From: CAYXDO01 sp964463485 | GTDB taxonomy: Bacteria > Myxococcota > Kuafuiibacteriia > Kuafuiibacteriales > Kuafuiibacteriaceae | Length of the DNA: 64,000 nt | Direction: 5' to 3' | Assembly (NCBI GenBank): GCA_964463485.1 | Contig: CAYXDO010000044.1 | Location: forward strand, 6,222-70,221 | Shown here: one piece after another, positions 45,383-53,704 of the stretch | Layout of the letters: every line of letters begins with the position of its first letter | Position numbering within the stretch: position 1 is the first letter of the stretch | Position numbers and translations under genes: made by a program | The notes under the pieces: model-generated | Database searches by the model: none | The model's input: the letters and a program-made list of their open reading frames with translations, nothing else | What the model was told of the DNA's origin: nothing

Positions 45383-46618
45383 CTACCGAGCTCGCACCAC
45401 GTCCAGAATCTCGTGCTCCTCGAGGGTGTGGTTCATCGTCTTTGCCTTCGCCAGGATCGCCTTGGCCAGCTCGTCGTTCGCGTCGATGCGATGACTCTTG
45501 AGCCAGTAGCGAACGTTCGACATCCCGCTCATGGGACCGATCTCGATCTGCTGCTCGCGGCCAAACAGCCCTGCCGGAACGCCCGAGTACACTCGATCGG
45601 CGAGCCAGCTGTCGTTCTTTTCCATGGCCTTGATGATCGCGGAGGCGTGAACGCCGGTGGCCGTGCGAAAGGCGTCCTCCCCAGCGAGCGGGTAGTTCTT
45701 CGGGATCGGCCATCGGCACGCGCGCGAAACCAAGCGGCAGTAGGCGACGAGGTTGGTCAGGTCGTTGTCGATGGCGCCCAGCAGCTTGAGGTTCATGAGG
45801 ATCTGGTCGAGCGCGGCGTTCCCTACTCGCTCACCGATCCCGAGGGCGGAGCCGTGTACACGGTCGGCCCCTGCCTCGAGCGCGTAGATCGCGTTGGTGA
45901 CCCCTAGGCCGCGATCGTTGTGTCCGTGCCAATCAATCTTCACGTCTTCGCCGGTTCCATCGATCAGCCCGCGCACCCAGCCGAGGAGGTTGAAGATACC
46001 GTCGGGGGTCGCATGACCCACCGTATCGCAAATCACGAGCCGGCCGACGCCGAGCGAGATGGCGCGCCGAAAGAGCTTGTCGAGGTGATCGGGGCGCGAG
46101 CGAGTGGTGTCCTCGGTGACGAACGCGACCTTCATCCCCTCCTTGACCGCAAAAGCGATGGCCTCCTCGGCGGTCTTCATGATGTGCTCTACGGTCCAAT
46201 TCTCGGCGTATTGGCGGATCGGCGAGCTGCCAATGAATGTGTAGACCTCGATGGGTATGCCGGCCTTCTGACTGACTTCGACGATCGGCCGGATGTCTTG
46301 GACCATCGTGCGAGCGGCGCAGTTGGCCATCAGCGGGAGCTTCTGGGTCGCGATCTCCTTCGCGAGGCGAAGCACGTCCTCGTAAGCGCGCGGGCCAGCG
46401 CCTGGCAGCCCGATGTTGGCGGTCGTGATGCCCAGCTTGGATTGGAGGTGCACGATCGCGAGCTTGTCCTCGATCGTGGGGTCGGCCACCGAAGGCGACT
46501 GAATCCCGTCGCGCAAGGTCTCGTCGTCGAACTCGGGCTTCTTGGTCAAGAGGGGTCCGCGCCGCTTGAGCTCGTTCCAATCGTAGATGAGGTCGTCGTG
46601 AGGAGCTTTGATCGTCAT
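45383..46618 (-). CDS. LeuA-like alpha-acyltransferase (2-isopropylmalate/homocitrate synthase family)
   Basis: A 411-residue TIM-barrel enzyme of the DRE-TIM metallolyase group. The start motif FDDETLRDGIQSPS carries the catalytic Arg and metal-binding Asp, and DWHGHNDRGLGVTNAIYALEAGADRVHGSALGIGERVGN carries the HxH metal ligands and the typical GIGER block. The family condenses acetyl-CoA with a 2-oxo acid (2-oxoisovalerate in LeuA). The C-terminal LeuA regulatory domain is missing (LeuA is about 510 residues), so leucine feedback is unlikely; it may be a homocitrate-, citramalate- or re-citrate-type enzyme instead. First main gene of the operon with the regulator and BKACE. Confidence 0.85.
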   Translation of the reverse strand: MTIKAPHDDLIYDWNELKRRGPLLTKKPEFDDETLRDGIQSPSVADPTIEDKLAIVHLQSKLGITTANIGLPGAGPRAYEDVLRLAKEIATQKLPLMANCAARTMVQDIRPIVEVSQKAGIPIEVYTFIGSSPIRQYAENWTVEHIMKTAEEAIAFAVKEGMKVAFVTEDTTRSRPDHLDKLFRRAISLGVGRLVICDTVGHATPDGIFNLLGWVRGLIDGTGEDVKIDWHGHNDRGLGVTNAIYALEAGADRVHGSALGIGERVGNAALDQILMNLKLLGAIDNDLTNLVAYCRLVSRACRWPIPKNYPLAGEDAFRTATGVHASAIIKAMEKNDSWLADRVYSGVPAGLFGREQQIEIGPMSGMSNVRYWLKSHRIDANDELAKAILAKAKTMNHTLEEHEILDVVRAR

Positions 46619-46767
46619 GGCGACCGAACCTCCACGATCGCGGCGATCCCATGGCCGCCGCGAATCCTGGCCGCACCCATCGCGAGCGATTCGTGGTCCT
46701 TGGGAACCTGCGAGGCGCTGTTGGTTGCCTCGGCCACCACGGCGGCATCGATGGATAACATGCTCAT
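46615..46767 (-). CDS. Possible 50-residue leader gene before the LeuA-like gene
   Basis: ATG 46767 opens a 50-codon frame (MSMLSIDAAVVAEATNSAS..., ending AAIVEVRSP) whose TGA overlaps the LeuA-like ATG by ATGA, the same layout seen at three other gene pairs here. I do not recognise the product and see no leader-peptide features such as a leucine run. It may be a real small protein or chance. The kinase gene starts 65 bases away on the other strand. Confidence 0.35.
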   Translation of the reverse strand: MSMLSIDAAVVAEATNSASQVPKDHESLAMGAARIRGGHGIAAIVEVRSP

Positions 46768-46831
46768 GAGCTAATCCCGCGAACGGCCTCGCGCAAGCGA
46801 CGCCCGTCTGATGGTAGGATGCGGCCGCTCC

Positions 46832-49207
46832 ATGACCGCAGGTCCAGGGCAGGCGCCGAAGGAAGACCTGGGCGTTCTTCCGATCCGACGCCTGGCGATT
46901 GGTGCCACGGGCGTCGGAAAGAGCGGCCGCAACTATCGGCTCGTCACGCCCATCGCCAAGGGCGGTATGGGAGAGCTGTATCTCTCGGTCGCTCGGCGCA
47001 CCGGGCACACCGATCAACTGTGCGTGATCAAACGGCTGCTCGAGGAGCACAAGACCGACACCGACTACGTCGAGATGTTCCGGTTCGAGGCCGAGATGAT
47101 GACCCACCTCGACCACCCGAACATCGTCAAGATCCTCGACGTCCCGGTGATCGAAGAGACGCAATGCCTCGCGCTCGAATACGTCAAGGGCCGCAGCGTC
47201 GGCCAGGTCATCGATCACAGCAACGAGTTCGGGCACCCACTGCTGCCCGCTCAGGCCGTGCTGCGGATCCTGATCGGCGTGCTCGAAGGCCTCGATCACG
47301 TCCACAACGCGAAGCTCGCCGACGGCACGTCCCTCGGTCTCGTTCACCGCGACGTCACGCCGGGCAACTTGCTGCTCTCGTTCGACGGCGACGTGAAGAT
47401 CACCGACTTCGGGATCGCCAAAGGTCAGATGTCCGCGGTGTCGACGACGGTGGGGATCGTCAAAGGTAAGGCGCGCTACCTCTCGCCCGAGCAGATCCTC
47501 GGTGAGAAAGCCACCCCTCGCTCCGATCTGTTCGCGTGCGCGTGTGTGGCCTACGAGATGCTCACCGGCTTTCCGCTGTTCGAACAGTCGAGTGTGCCGA
47601 AGACGTTGTACGCGATCGTGAACGGCGAGCGCCCCGACCTGGCTTCGGCGCTGCCACGCGACGCGCTGCCGATCGTGCCCGCGCTCGAACGAGCGCTCGC
47701 CACGGACGTCAGCAAGCGCCCGCAGTCCGCGCTCGAGTTTGCCGATGACTTGCGAGAGGCGGGGCTCGGCATGCCGGGACCCATGAGCGCGGCGGACTTG
47801 GGAAAGTATCTGCGGGAGCTCTTCAAGGACGCTCCTGAGCCTTGGGAGAGTTTGGATCAACTCACCAAGCTGATTTCGGCGGCCGAGGGAATAGCAACCG
47901 CGGTGGCCTCTCCACCTCATCCTCCCGCAATGCCTCCACCCCCGCCCCCGCCTGACGACTCCGAGCTCGGCCCGAAAGGCGTGCAGCAAGGGTCCGGAAG
48001 CACCGCGCGAATTCGCGGATCCGGACAGTCGTCCGAAGCTGACCCACGGATTCGGGCCGAGACCTTCAATGAGTTCGAGGCGCTCGAGCAGGATACTCAT
48101 GGAGAGCTCTTCGTCCCCGAGCGTTCGACGGCAGAGGAGCTCTCGGTCAAGAGGGGCTCGCTCGAAGCGCCGAAGATTCACGGACCCATCAAACCGGACT
48201 TGGCCAAGATCGCCGCGAGCATCTCGGCCGAAAAGGCAAGGGAGGCCAAGCTCGCGAGCGCGTCCGGAGAGCGCGAGCTAAAGGCCCTGGCGAGCGCATC
48301 CGGAGAGCGAGGGAGAGGAGCGATCGTCCACGATCCGGCCAGCCTTCGCCCAGAAGCGGACGTCGCCGGCGCTCGATCGGGTATGCCGGACGCCGATCTA
48401 GAGGACGCGGTCACGCAGCACGCGACGCCGATGCTGCCTGCCAACCCTCAAGTCAGGCGAGCCGATCCGCCCTCCACTTCCGACGCACGACCGATCCGAG
48501 CCAACGAGCTCTCGGCCATCCGCACTCAGATCGATGCCTCGAAACAACTCAAGGACGAAGCGCCCCAGAAAGCGCGGCCGGAGGAGCGCCCGTCCCCACC
48601 CACGCTGCGATTCGACGACGAGGAGTCCGTCACCGAGTCCAAGCGGCACGGGGCGTCGCTGCCGGTCTTCGCGCTCGGCCTCGTCGTTGGCGTCGGCGCG
48701 ACCTTGTTGGGTTTGAGACTCCTGACCAAGGTGGAGCGACCGGCTGCCATTCCAGTCGTCGTCGCACAAGCAACGGACGCGTCCGTCGTCGAAGAATCCG
48801 ACGGCGGGTCGCGCGACGCGGAGGCGATCGACGCGGGCTTCGCCGATTTCGGCGACGCCGCAGTCACCGAAGCACGCGTCGACGCTCGATCCTCCGACGC
48901 TCGCACGGGGGACGCTCGACCGTCCGATGCGGACTCAGACGAGCTGGAGGCCGCGCCCTCCCCGGCCGCGCCCGTCGCCGACGAACGAAACGGTCGCCTC
49001 GACGTCCTGTTCCCCGTCGGCGCCCGAGTGAAGGTCGACGGGAAGCTCCTCGACGACAAAATTCCGATTCGGGGCTTGGTCATCGGTCCCGGAAATCACC
49101 AAGTCCAAATCATCGCAAAGAGCAAACACATCAGGCCCAAACTCACCGTGACCATCACGGCAGGCCAGAGGCTCGTACTCGACAAGAAGCAGATTCAGAT
49201 CAAATGA
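46832..49207 (+). CDS. Membrane-anchored Ser/Thr protein kinase with extracytoplasmic PEGA-like domain
   Basis: A 791-residue protein; ATG 46832 is favoured. Residues 35-310 are a kinase domain: Gly-rich loop PIAKGGMGELYLS, VAIK-equivalent lysine in CVIKRLLEEH, catalytic loop VHRDVTPGNLLL, metal-binding ITDFGIAKG, and ARYLSPEQ. HRDVTPGN in place of HRDLKPxN is common in myxobacterial kinases. A 250-residue disordered linker follows, then one membrane helix (LPVFALGLVVGVGATLLGLRLL) and an outside tail with a PEGA-like beta domain (GRLDVLFPVGARVKVDGKLLDDKIPIRGLVIGPGNHQVQI). It phosphorylates cytosolic targets, perhaps after signals sensed outside the inner membrane. Confidence 0.92.
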   Translation: MTAGPGQAPKEDLGVLPIRRLAIGATGVGKSGRNYRLVTPIAKGGMGELYLSVARRTGHTDQLCVIKRLLEEHKTDTDYVEMFRFEAEMMTHLDHPNIVKILDVPVIEETQCLALEYVKGRSVGQVIDHSNEFGHPLLPAQAVLRILIGVLEGLDHVHNAKLADGTSLGLVHRDVTPGNLLLSFDGDVKITDFGIAKGQMSAVSTTVGIVKGKARYLSPEQILGEKATPRSDLFACACVAYEMLTGFPLFEQSSVPKTLYAIVNGERPDLASALPRDALPIVPALERALATDVSKRPQSALEFADDLREAGLGMPGPMSAADLGKYLRELFKDAPEPWESLDQLTKLISAAEGIATAVASPPHPPAMPPPPPPPDDSELGPKGVQQGSGSTARIRGSGQSSEADPRIRAETFNEFEALEQDTHGELFVPERSTAEELSVKRGSLEAPKIHGPIKPDLAKIAASISAEKAREAKLASASGERELKALASASGERGRGAIVHDPASLRPEADVAGARSGMPDADLEDAVTQHATPMLPANPQVRRADPPSTSDARPIRANELSAIRTQIDASKQLKDEAPQKARPEERPSPPTLRFDDEESVTESKRHGASLPVFALGLVVGVGATLLGLRLLTKVERPAAIPVVVAQATDASVVEESDGGSRDAEAIDAGFADFGDAAVTEARVDARSSDARTGDARPSDADSDELEAAPSPAAPVADERNGRLDVLFPVGARVKVDGKLLDDKIPIRGLVIGPGNHQVQIIAKSKHIRPKLTVTITAGQRLVLDKKQIQIK

Positions 49208-49627
49208 CAGAGCGTGCTGTGCTTGATCGTCATGGATCAGCAAATTCAAGCGCTTACCGGGTGAATCGGCGCGGGCGCGGGCAGGGCACGGAACGGCATG
49301 AGTTTCGGAGCGCCAATCGGGTTGGAACTCCAATGAAATCGTGCTCGTGCTCGTGCTCGTTCGTGCTCGTGCTCGTTCGTGCTCGTGCTCGTACTCGAGA
49401 TCGATGCGGGCGGGCGTGGGGACATTCAGGACGTCCACGGATTGTTGGATGCCAACCCCGGGAAGGAGGCCGAAATACGGCGGTCCGTAGACCTCCTCGC
49501 CGAGGACTGGCCCGAAGGAATCAGAAACGCCTGGGTGAGGCTCGAGAACGACAGACCCATCGAGTCGAACCCATGATGTGCTGCGGGGAGCGCCCGCCGA
49601 TGACTGCGCGATTCGAATCGATGGGGT
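49208..49627. other. Convergent intergenic region with hexamer microsatellite
   Basis: About 420 bases between the kinase and GNAT stops. A (cgtgct)n run lies at about 49340-49396. A 65-codon frame at 49379-49576 continues from the repeat and ends LENDRPIESNP; I found no reason to call it a gene. Confidence 0.5.
49340..49396. repeat. CGTGCT microsatellite
   Basis: About nine copies of cgtgct, interrupted twice by a single missing unit base (cgttcg). Coding or not, it codes LV/RA dipeptides in two frames, so length changes by hexamers keep any frame. Confidence 0.85.
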
Positions 49628-50227
49628 TCACTCGAACGGCTTGTGCGGCCGAAAGGGCGGCTCGAGGGTAACGAACAGGTCCTCTCCCGTGGCGAGCAAG
49701 TCCTCTTCTTGCTGAATCTGGGCCAGCCGTTCGGCCCATCGGGCTTGGTCCATGCGGAAGAATTGTTGTTTTACGCCCCCCATGTCCCAAATCAAATAGG
49801 GCCGATAACCCATACGGGTTGCCAACGCCATGGAGGAAGCGTTGTCGGCGCGAATTCTCCAGGCCCCTTCTTCCATTCGCAGGTGATCGAAGAAGTAGTG
49901 CGCCCACGCGTCACCCGCCTCGATCGCACTCTTCAAGTCACGATGCTTCGGGTCGGGAACGGCGATTCCAAACTCCCACATGTTGAGCGGCGGCACCGGC
50001 GGAAACTCGACGGCGAACCCGATACGCTCCTCCGTTTCGACCTTGTGAATGACACCCAAGATGAGATTGCCCGCGGCTCGTCGCTCGGCCATGAGCGCTC
50101 GGCTGGGACCTTCGAAGCCGAACATCGACCAGATCTCTCGTTGCTCGAAGCTGTCGAGGATCCACTCGAGCGCCTCGGGCGACGGAGGGACGACGTAAAT
50201 GGATCGGTGCTGAATCCCGTACTCCAT
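49628..50227 (-). CDS. GNAT-like acetyltransferase-fold protein
   Basis: A 199-residue protein from ATG 50227. The C-terminal half resembles RimJ/RimL-type GNAT proteins: RIRADNASSMALATRMGYRP is the characteristic N-x-x-S-x-x-L-x-x-x-x-G-F/Y region that holds acetyl-CoA and closes the fold. The N-terminal half (MFGFEGPSRALMAERRAAGNLILGVIHKVETEERIGFAVEF) gives the first strands. The substrate is unknown; catalysis is not proved by any visible residue. It is seven bases after the stop of the PD-(D/E)XK-like gene, so likely in one operon. Confidence 0.65.
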   Translation of the reverse strand: MEYGIQHRSIYVVPPSPEALEWILDSFEQREIWSMFGFEGPSRALMAERRAAGNLILGVIHKVETEERIGFAVEFPPVPPLNMWEFGIAVPDPKHRDLKSAIEAGDAWAHYFFDHLRMEEGAWRIRADNASSMALATRMGYRPYLIWDMGGVKQQFFRMDQARWAERLAQIQQEEDLLATGEDLFVTLEPPFRPHKPFE

Positions 50228-50270
50228 GACGTCGAGACACCTCGAACGGACCCGCTTCGGCAACCGGATT

Positions 50271-50912
50271 CTACGCCATTTCGGCCCTCACCGAGGCTGG
50301 ACTGGACGCAAGCTGGCCGAGGGCCTCGTCGATGATTCCGAGCAACGTACCCACCAGCTCGGCCATCGAGGCGACCTGATATACGCGATCATCGAGCGTG
50401 GCTAGCCGGCGCTCGCCGTCGAGCGAGATGAGTTGCCAGTCGGTCCCCGTCGTGACGGCTCCATACAGAGGACATGGCCGGCGCGAGTTCCGTCGGTCCG
50501 CGCCGATCAGCTCCGAGATACACTGCGCGTAGCCGTTCGCAAGGTTGTCATTCTTCGCCTCCACGACCGCCAGGATGGGCGGGACCATGGTTGGCGCCTT
50601 GCTGCCGGAGAACAGGAAGTCGACCGTACCGACCAGACCGTCCGCCGGACTGACGTCGAATGAGACTCCCGAGAATAAAGACACTTGTTTGGATCGAAGC
50701 TCGGCGACCTCGTCGAGCACGGGCGCCACGAGAAACTCCGAACGCGCCTTCTCCGTGTTGCTGAGTAGCGCCGTTCGCATCCCGCGTCGAATCGCCTCAT
50801 GGAGAAACGGACTCACCTGCACGGGAACAGCAGGCAGCCCGAGCGTGCCGGACTCGACCCGAACCCCAAGCTTCGTGGTGATGTCGTCCATCGAGAACGA
50901 GCCGTATGCCAC
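50271..50912 (-). CDS. PD-(D/E)XK nuclease-fold-like protein
   Basis: A 213-residue protein; ATG 50891 is an alternative start. A core like that of restriction enzymes is visible: E59 in ARSEFLVAPVL, D98 in GTVDFLFSG, then E118 and K120 in PPILAVVEAKNDN, with a following helix ANGYAQCISELIGADR. The spacing of D98, E118 and K120 fits the D-(E)xK active site. Similar small proteins exist in many genomes, often as hypothetical, and may be DNA-cutting or have lost that activity. Neighbours: GNAT-like gene downstream, TRAF-binding-like gene 80 bases upstream. Confidence 0.6.
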   Translation of the reverse strand: MAYGSFSMDDITTKLGVRVESGTLGLPAVPVQVSPFLHEAIRRGMRTALLSNTEKARSEFLVAPVLDEVAELRSKQVSLFSGVSFDVSPADGLVGTVDFLFSGSKAPTMVPPILAVVEAKNDNLANGYAQCISELIGADRRNSRRPCPLYGAVTTGTDWQLISLDGERRLATLDDRVYQVASMAELVGTLLGIIDEALGQLASSPASVRAEMA

Positions 50913-50993
50913 GGTTCAGCAGACGCCACGGGCCCCCGACGCGTCAACGCCGAACGGCTGCTCGGGTGCTCCGAGCGATCCCTCAGGCCTGGA

Positions 50994-53648
50994 TCACGCA
51001 GGAGCGTTCTGCGCCATCCGCTGAAGGAACGGAGCCATACTCTCTGGATCGTGAAGATGGTTGGGGCTCGGCCGCGCAGCCTCGAGCCCGAAGAAGTGTG
51101 TCTCTCCGCCGTGCTCACCGCTGAGCTCGTCAATGGTCCCCTTCGAATACGGGACGAGCACGGCCTGCACGGGGATCTTGTTTCCGAGGTGATCGAGCGG
51201 CGTCATCGTGCCGGCCACGAAGCCCGATTTCTCGAAGATCTGCTCAGGCACCACAGGCAGCCGCGACCACTGGTATAGCTGTTGATAAAACGCGTCCCGC
51301 CACTCCAGACCCAGGGAACCGTCGTCGTTCCTGCGCACCATCGCGTTGAAGGTGTGGTTCTCGACGTCCCGAAACTCGTCCTTCTGAGCGTCCGCGACCT
51401 TTTGATCGCGAACCCGAGCGCCCTCGGGGCTGAGTACCGGCTTGTAGAGCTCCTTCATCTCGATCGGCGCTTTGACCATCACCGAGAAGGTCACGAGCTG
51501 CTCCCTGTCGAGTCGGGCGACCGCCTTCATGCGATCCCGGAACGTACCCTCGTCGCCCTTGCCGAAGGCCGCCTGCGCTTCCCGTTTCAGCCGATTCTGA
51601 TTTCCCTTTTTCCAGACGTCGTACAGGAGCTGTTTGGCGAAGGCCGTCTCTCTGCAGTCCACGCACCCCAGGGCCACGCTCGTCATGAGGCTCGTCTTCG
51701 ATTCGCGAACCTGCCCGCTGTCCGGGTCTTTGATCCCGGTGAGCTCCACGAGGCTTCGGCGAACGGCCTCCATGAAGTGATGTTCCTTCGAATGCAGATC
51801 TTCGAGCGGGCGCCGACCGCTCGGCGTCTCCAAGTGAAGCTGCTTTCCGAGATACTCATCTACCTTCGCGTTCCAAAGGTCACTGTCTACGCTTTCGGCG
51901 AGACCGAGCCTCGACAGCACCTCGCGAGCCATCGCGACGTCCGGACGTCCGACTTTGATATCGGGGATCAGCCCGCCGTATTTGATGTTACCTCGGAGCA
52001 CCATACCGCGGTAATGATTCGACATCTCGCCGAAGTGAGTCGATCGATCGGTCACGGCGGCCCACAGATCGGCGTGCTTGACGTCGTTGGCGGCGAAGTC
52101 GGCTGCCTTGGGAGACGAGGCCTGGCCTGACAGCTCGTGAAGCTCGGCGGAGATCTCGGAAATTCGGGCCGTCGTCAGGGGCATTTTTTCACGGCCATCG
52201 CGAAGCCCGACCATCAGCAAATAGACGAACCTCGGGAGCGTCGTGTCGGCGCCGGCCCTCTCGCGCTGGTCGATGAGCTTCACGATCTGCTTGGCTGTCG
52301 TCCCGACCTCCCAGTCCGCCGCAGCGGCTCCGAGGACGAGCGGCAAGAGCTGTTTGACGACCTCGTCGTTCTTCGCGAGCAGACCGAACTCGAGCTGAGT
52401 TGCGAGCGCCCAATAGTCTTTCGACTTCGCTCCGCCGGCTTGCTGAAGGGAGTGCGCGACGAGGGGCTCCAGCAGCTTCAGCTCGGAGACGTGTCCGAGC
52501 GAATGATGATTGTACATCGCGTTGATGCCTGGGTAATATTCGAAATCGGCCGCGTACCCGGCATCGTAGTACCGAGTCGAGATTTCGAGCGCGGCCTTCG
52601 AGTAGTCGAAGTCTCTCGGCAGGCTCGTTTTGACCAGACCGAGCTCGGTGCGAATGAGCTCCTTGTGCTCCTCGCCGAGCGAAACCGCATCCTCGAGGCT
52701 CTTCTTTCCGGTGACCGCCCGATAGAGCTCGCCGAGAAAGGCCGAGCGGCCTTCGAGCTTCGGCAACTCCTTCGCCCGCTTGGGGTTCGACTTGGCCGCG
52801 GCGAGGGCTTGCTCGGCCTCTTTGGCTTCACCCAGCACTTTCGCGCCGTAAGCGATGTCGTGAATGCTGCGAAAGGCGCTGCCGAGCGCTCCGAGCGTCT
52901 CTCCATTCACGAAGGGAGACCGATCGAGAGCTGCTACTCCCAAATCATCGAGACTCAGCCGTCCGTTCTTCGAAAGCTCGGAGAGCATCGACTTCGCCAC
53001 GGACACACTCTTGGCGAGCTCGCCGGACTTGTTCAACGCCACCAGATAGTGCTCGGCCGGTAGCGGGTAGCTCGCATAGGCCGGCGAGAGGGCCGTCGAG
53101 CGCTCGTAGAATGCGACTGCCTCCTTCCACAAGCTCTTCTTCTTGAGTTGTTCCAACACCAAGGTGCGCTGCTCTGGGCTCGGCTTCGCTCCGCCATACT
53201 TCTCGACGACAGACTCGGCAAACTTGGCGAGCTCATCTTTCGAAGTCGAAGCGCCGTCGAGCTCCTTACGAAAAGCTTCGTGCCTGCGTTGCGCGGTCAA
53301 CGCCTTGCTCTTGCGATCCCAAATCCCCTTCGTCTCCGAAGGCAACAGCGCGAAGACGTCACCCATCGGCCCGAGCCGCTCCCTCTTGGCGGCCGGAGTG
53401 TCCCGAGCGTGGCGGCCATGACTCGCAACCTGCTCGCCCAGCACGGTGAGGACCGTGCCGACCTTCACGCCTTTGACCAGCTCGGGAAGCTTGTCCTGCC
53501 GATCATCCTTCGGCGCGCGGCGCATCGTCTCCACCTGGTCGGGTGGAACCGCCGGGCGCTTTCGCACGTCGACCTGCGAGTGCGCGGAAATCGATACACT
53601 CGGGGACCAGCTCGCCTGGCTCGTTTGGGAGGCCCCGAGCTTCTTCAC
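50994..53648 (-). CDS. Large protein with TRAFs-binding (DUF4071-like) TPR region
   Basis: An 884-residue protein from GTG 53648, chosen because the next upstream gene stops at 53705. No signal peptide. The region around residues 335-440 reads YYDAGYAADFEYYPGINAMYNHHSLGHVSELKLLEPL then DYWALATQLEFGLLAKNDEVVKQLLPLVLGAAAADWEVGTTAKQI, matching the DUF4071/MAP3K TRAFs-binding pattern (DxYPGIN, DYWxLAT and a helical repeat around a wxxxTT). Flanking parts are helical and unfamiliar; the C-terminal part (LVTFSVMVKAPIEMKELYKPVLSPEGARVR and HTFNAMVRRNDDGSLGLEWRDAFYQQLY) is not recognised. This domain is often found with kinase, TIR or CHAT partners. Function unknown. Confidence 0.6.
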   Translation of the reverse strand: MKKLGASQTSQASWSPSVSISAHSQVDVRKRPAVPPDQVETMRRAPKDDRQDKLPELVKGVKVGTVLTVLGEQVASHGRHARDTPAAKRERLGPMGDVFALLPSETKGIWDRKSKALTAQRRHEAFRKELDGASTSKDELAKFAESVVEKYGGAKPSPEQRTLVLEQLKKKSLWKEAVAFYERSTALSPAYASYPLPAEHYLVALNKSGELAKSVSVAKSMLSELSKNGRLSLDDLGVAALDRSPFVNGETLGALGSAFRSIHDIAYGAKVLGEAKEAEQALAAAKSNPKRAKELPKLEGRSAFLGELYRAVTGKKSLEDAVSLGEEHKELIRTELGLVKTSLPRDFDYSKAALEISTRYYDAGYAADFEYYPGINAMYNHHSLGHVSELKLLEPLVAHSLQQAGGAKSKDYWALATQLEFGLLAKNDEVVKQLLPLVLGAAAADWEVGTTAKQIVKLIDQRERAGADTTLPRFVYLLMVGLRDGREKMPLTTARISEISAELHELSGQASSPKAADFAANDVKHADLWAAVTDRSTHFGEMSNHYRGMVLRGNIKYGGLIPDIKVGRPDVAMAREVLSRLGLAESVDSDLWNAKVDEYLGKQLHLETPSGRRPLEDLHSKEHHFMEAVRRSLVELTGIKDPDSGQVRESKTSLMTSVALGCVDCRETAFAKQLLYDVWKKGNQNRLKREAQAAFGKGDEGTFRDRMKAVARLDREQLVTFSVMVKAPIEMKELYKPVLSPEGARVRDQKVADAQKDEFRDVENHTFNAMVRRNDDGSLGLEWRDAFYQQLYQWSRLPVVPEQIFEKSGFVAGTMTPLDHLGNKIPVQAVLVPYSKGTIDELSGEHGGETHFFGLEAARPSPNHLHDPESMAPFLQRMAQNAPA

Positions 53649-53704
53649 CGAGATCAACCTGCCCGGTCGCGCAGCGCTTGGCAATCGCCAACCCGTCGCC
53701 CGAG

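Noticed and set aside
46619..48181. Minus-strand frame extending the LeuA-like protein far upstream
   Set aside because: It runs antisense to the Ser/Thr kinase; the family start is at 46618.
49379..49576. 65-codon plus-strand frame after the CGTGCT repeat
   Set aside because: Its start lies in the microsatellite and there is no recognised similarity; noted only as possible debris.
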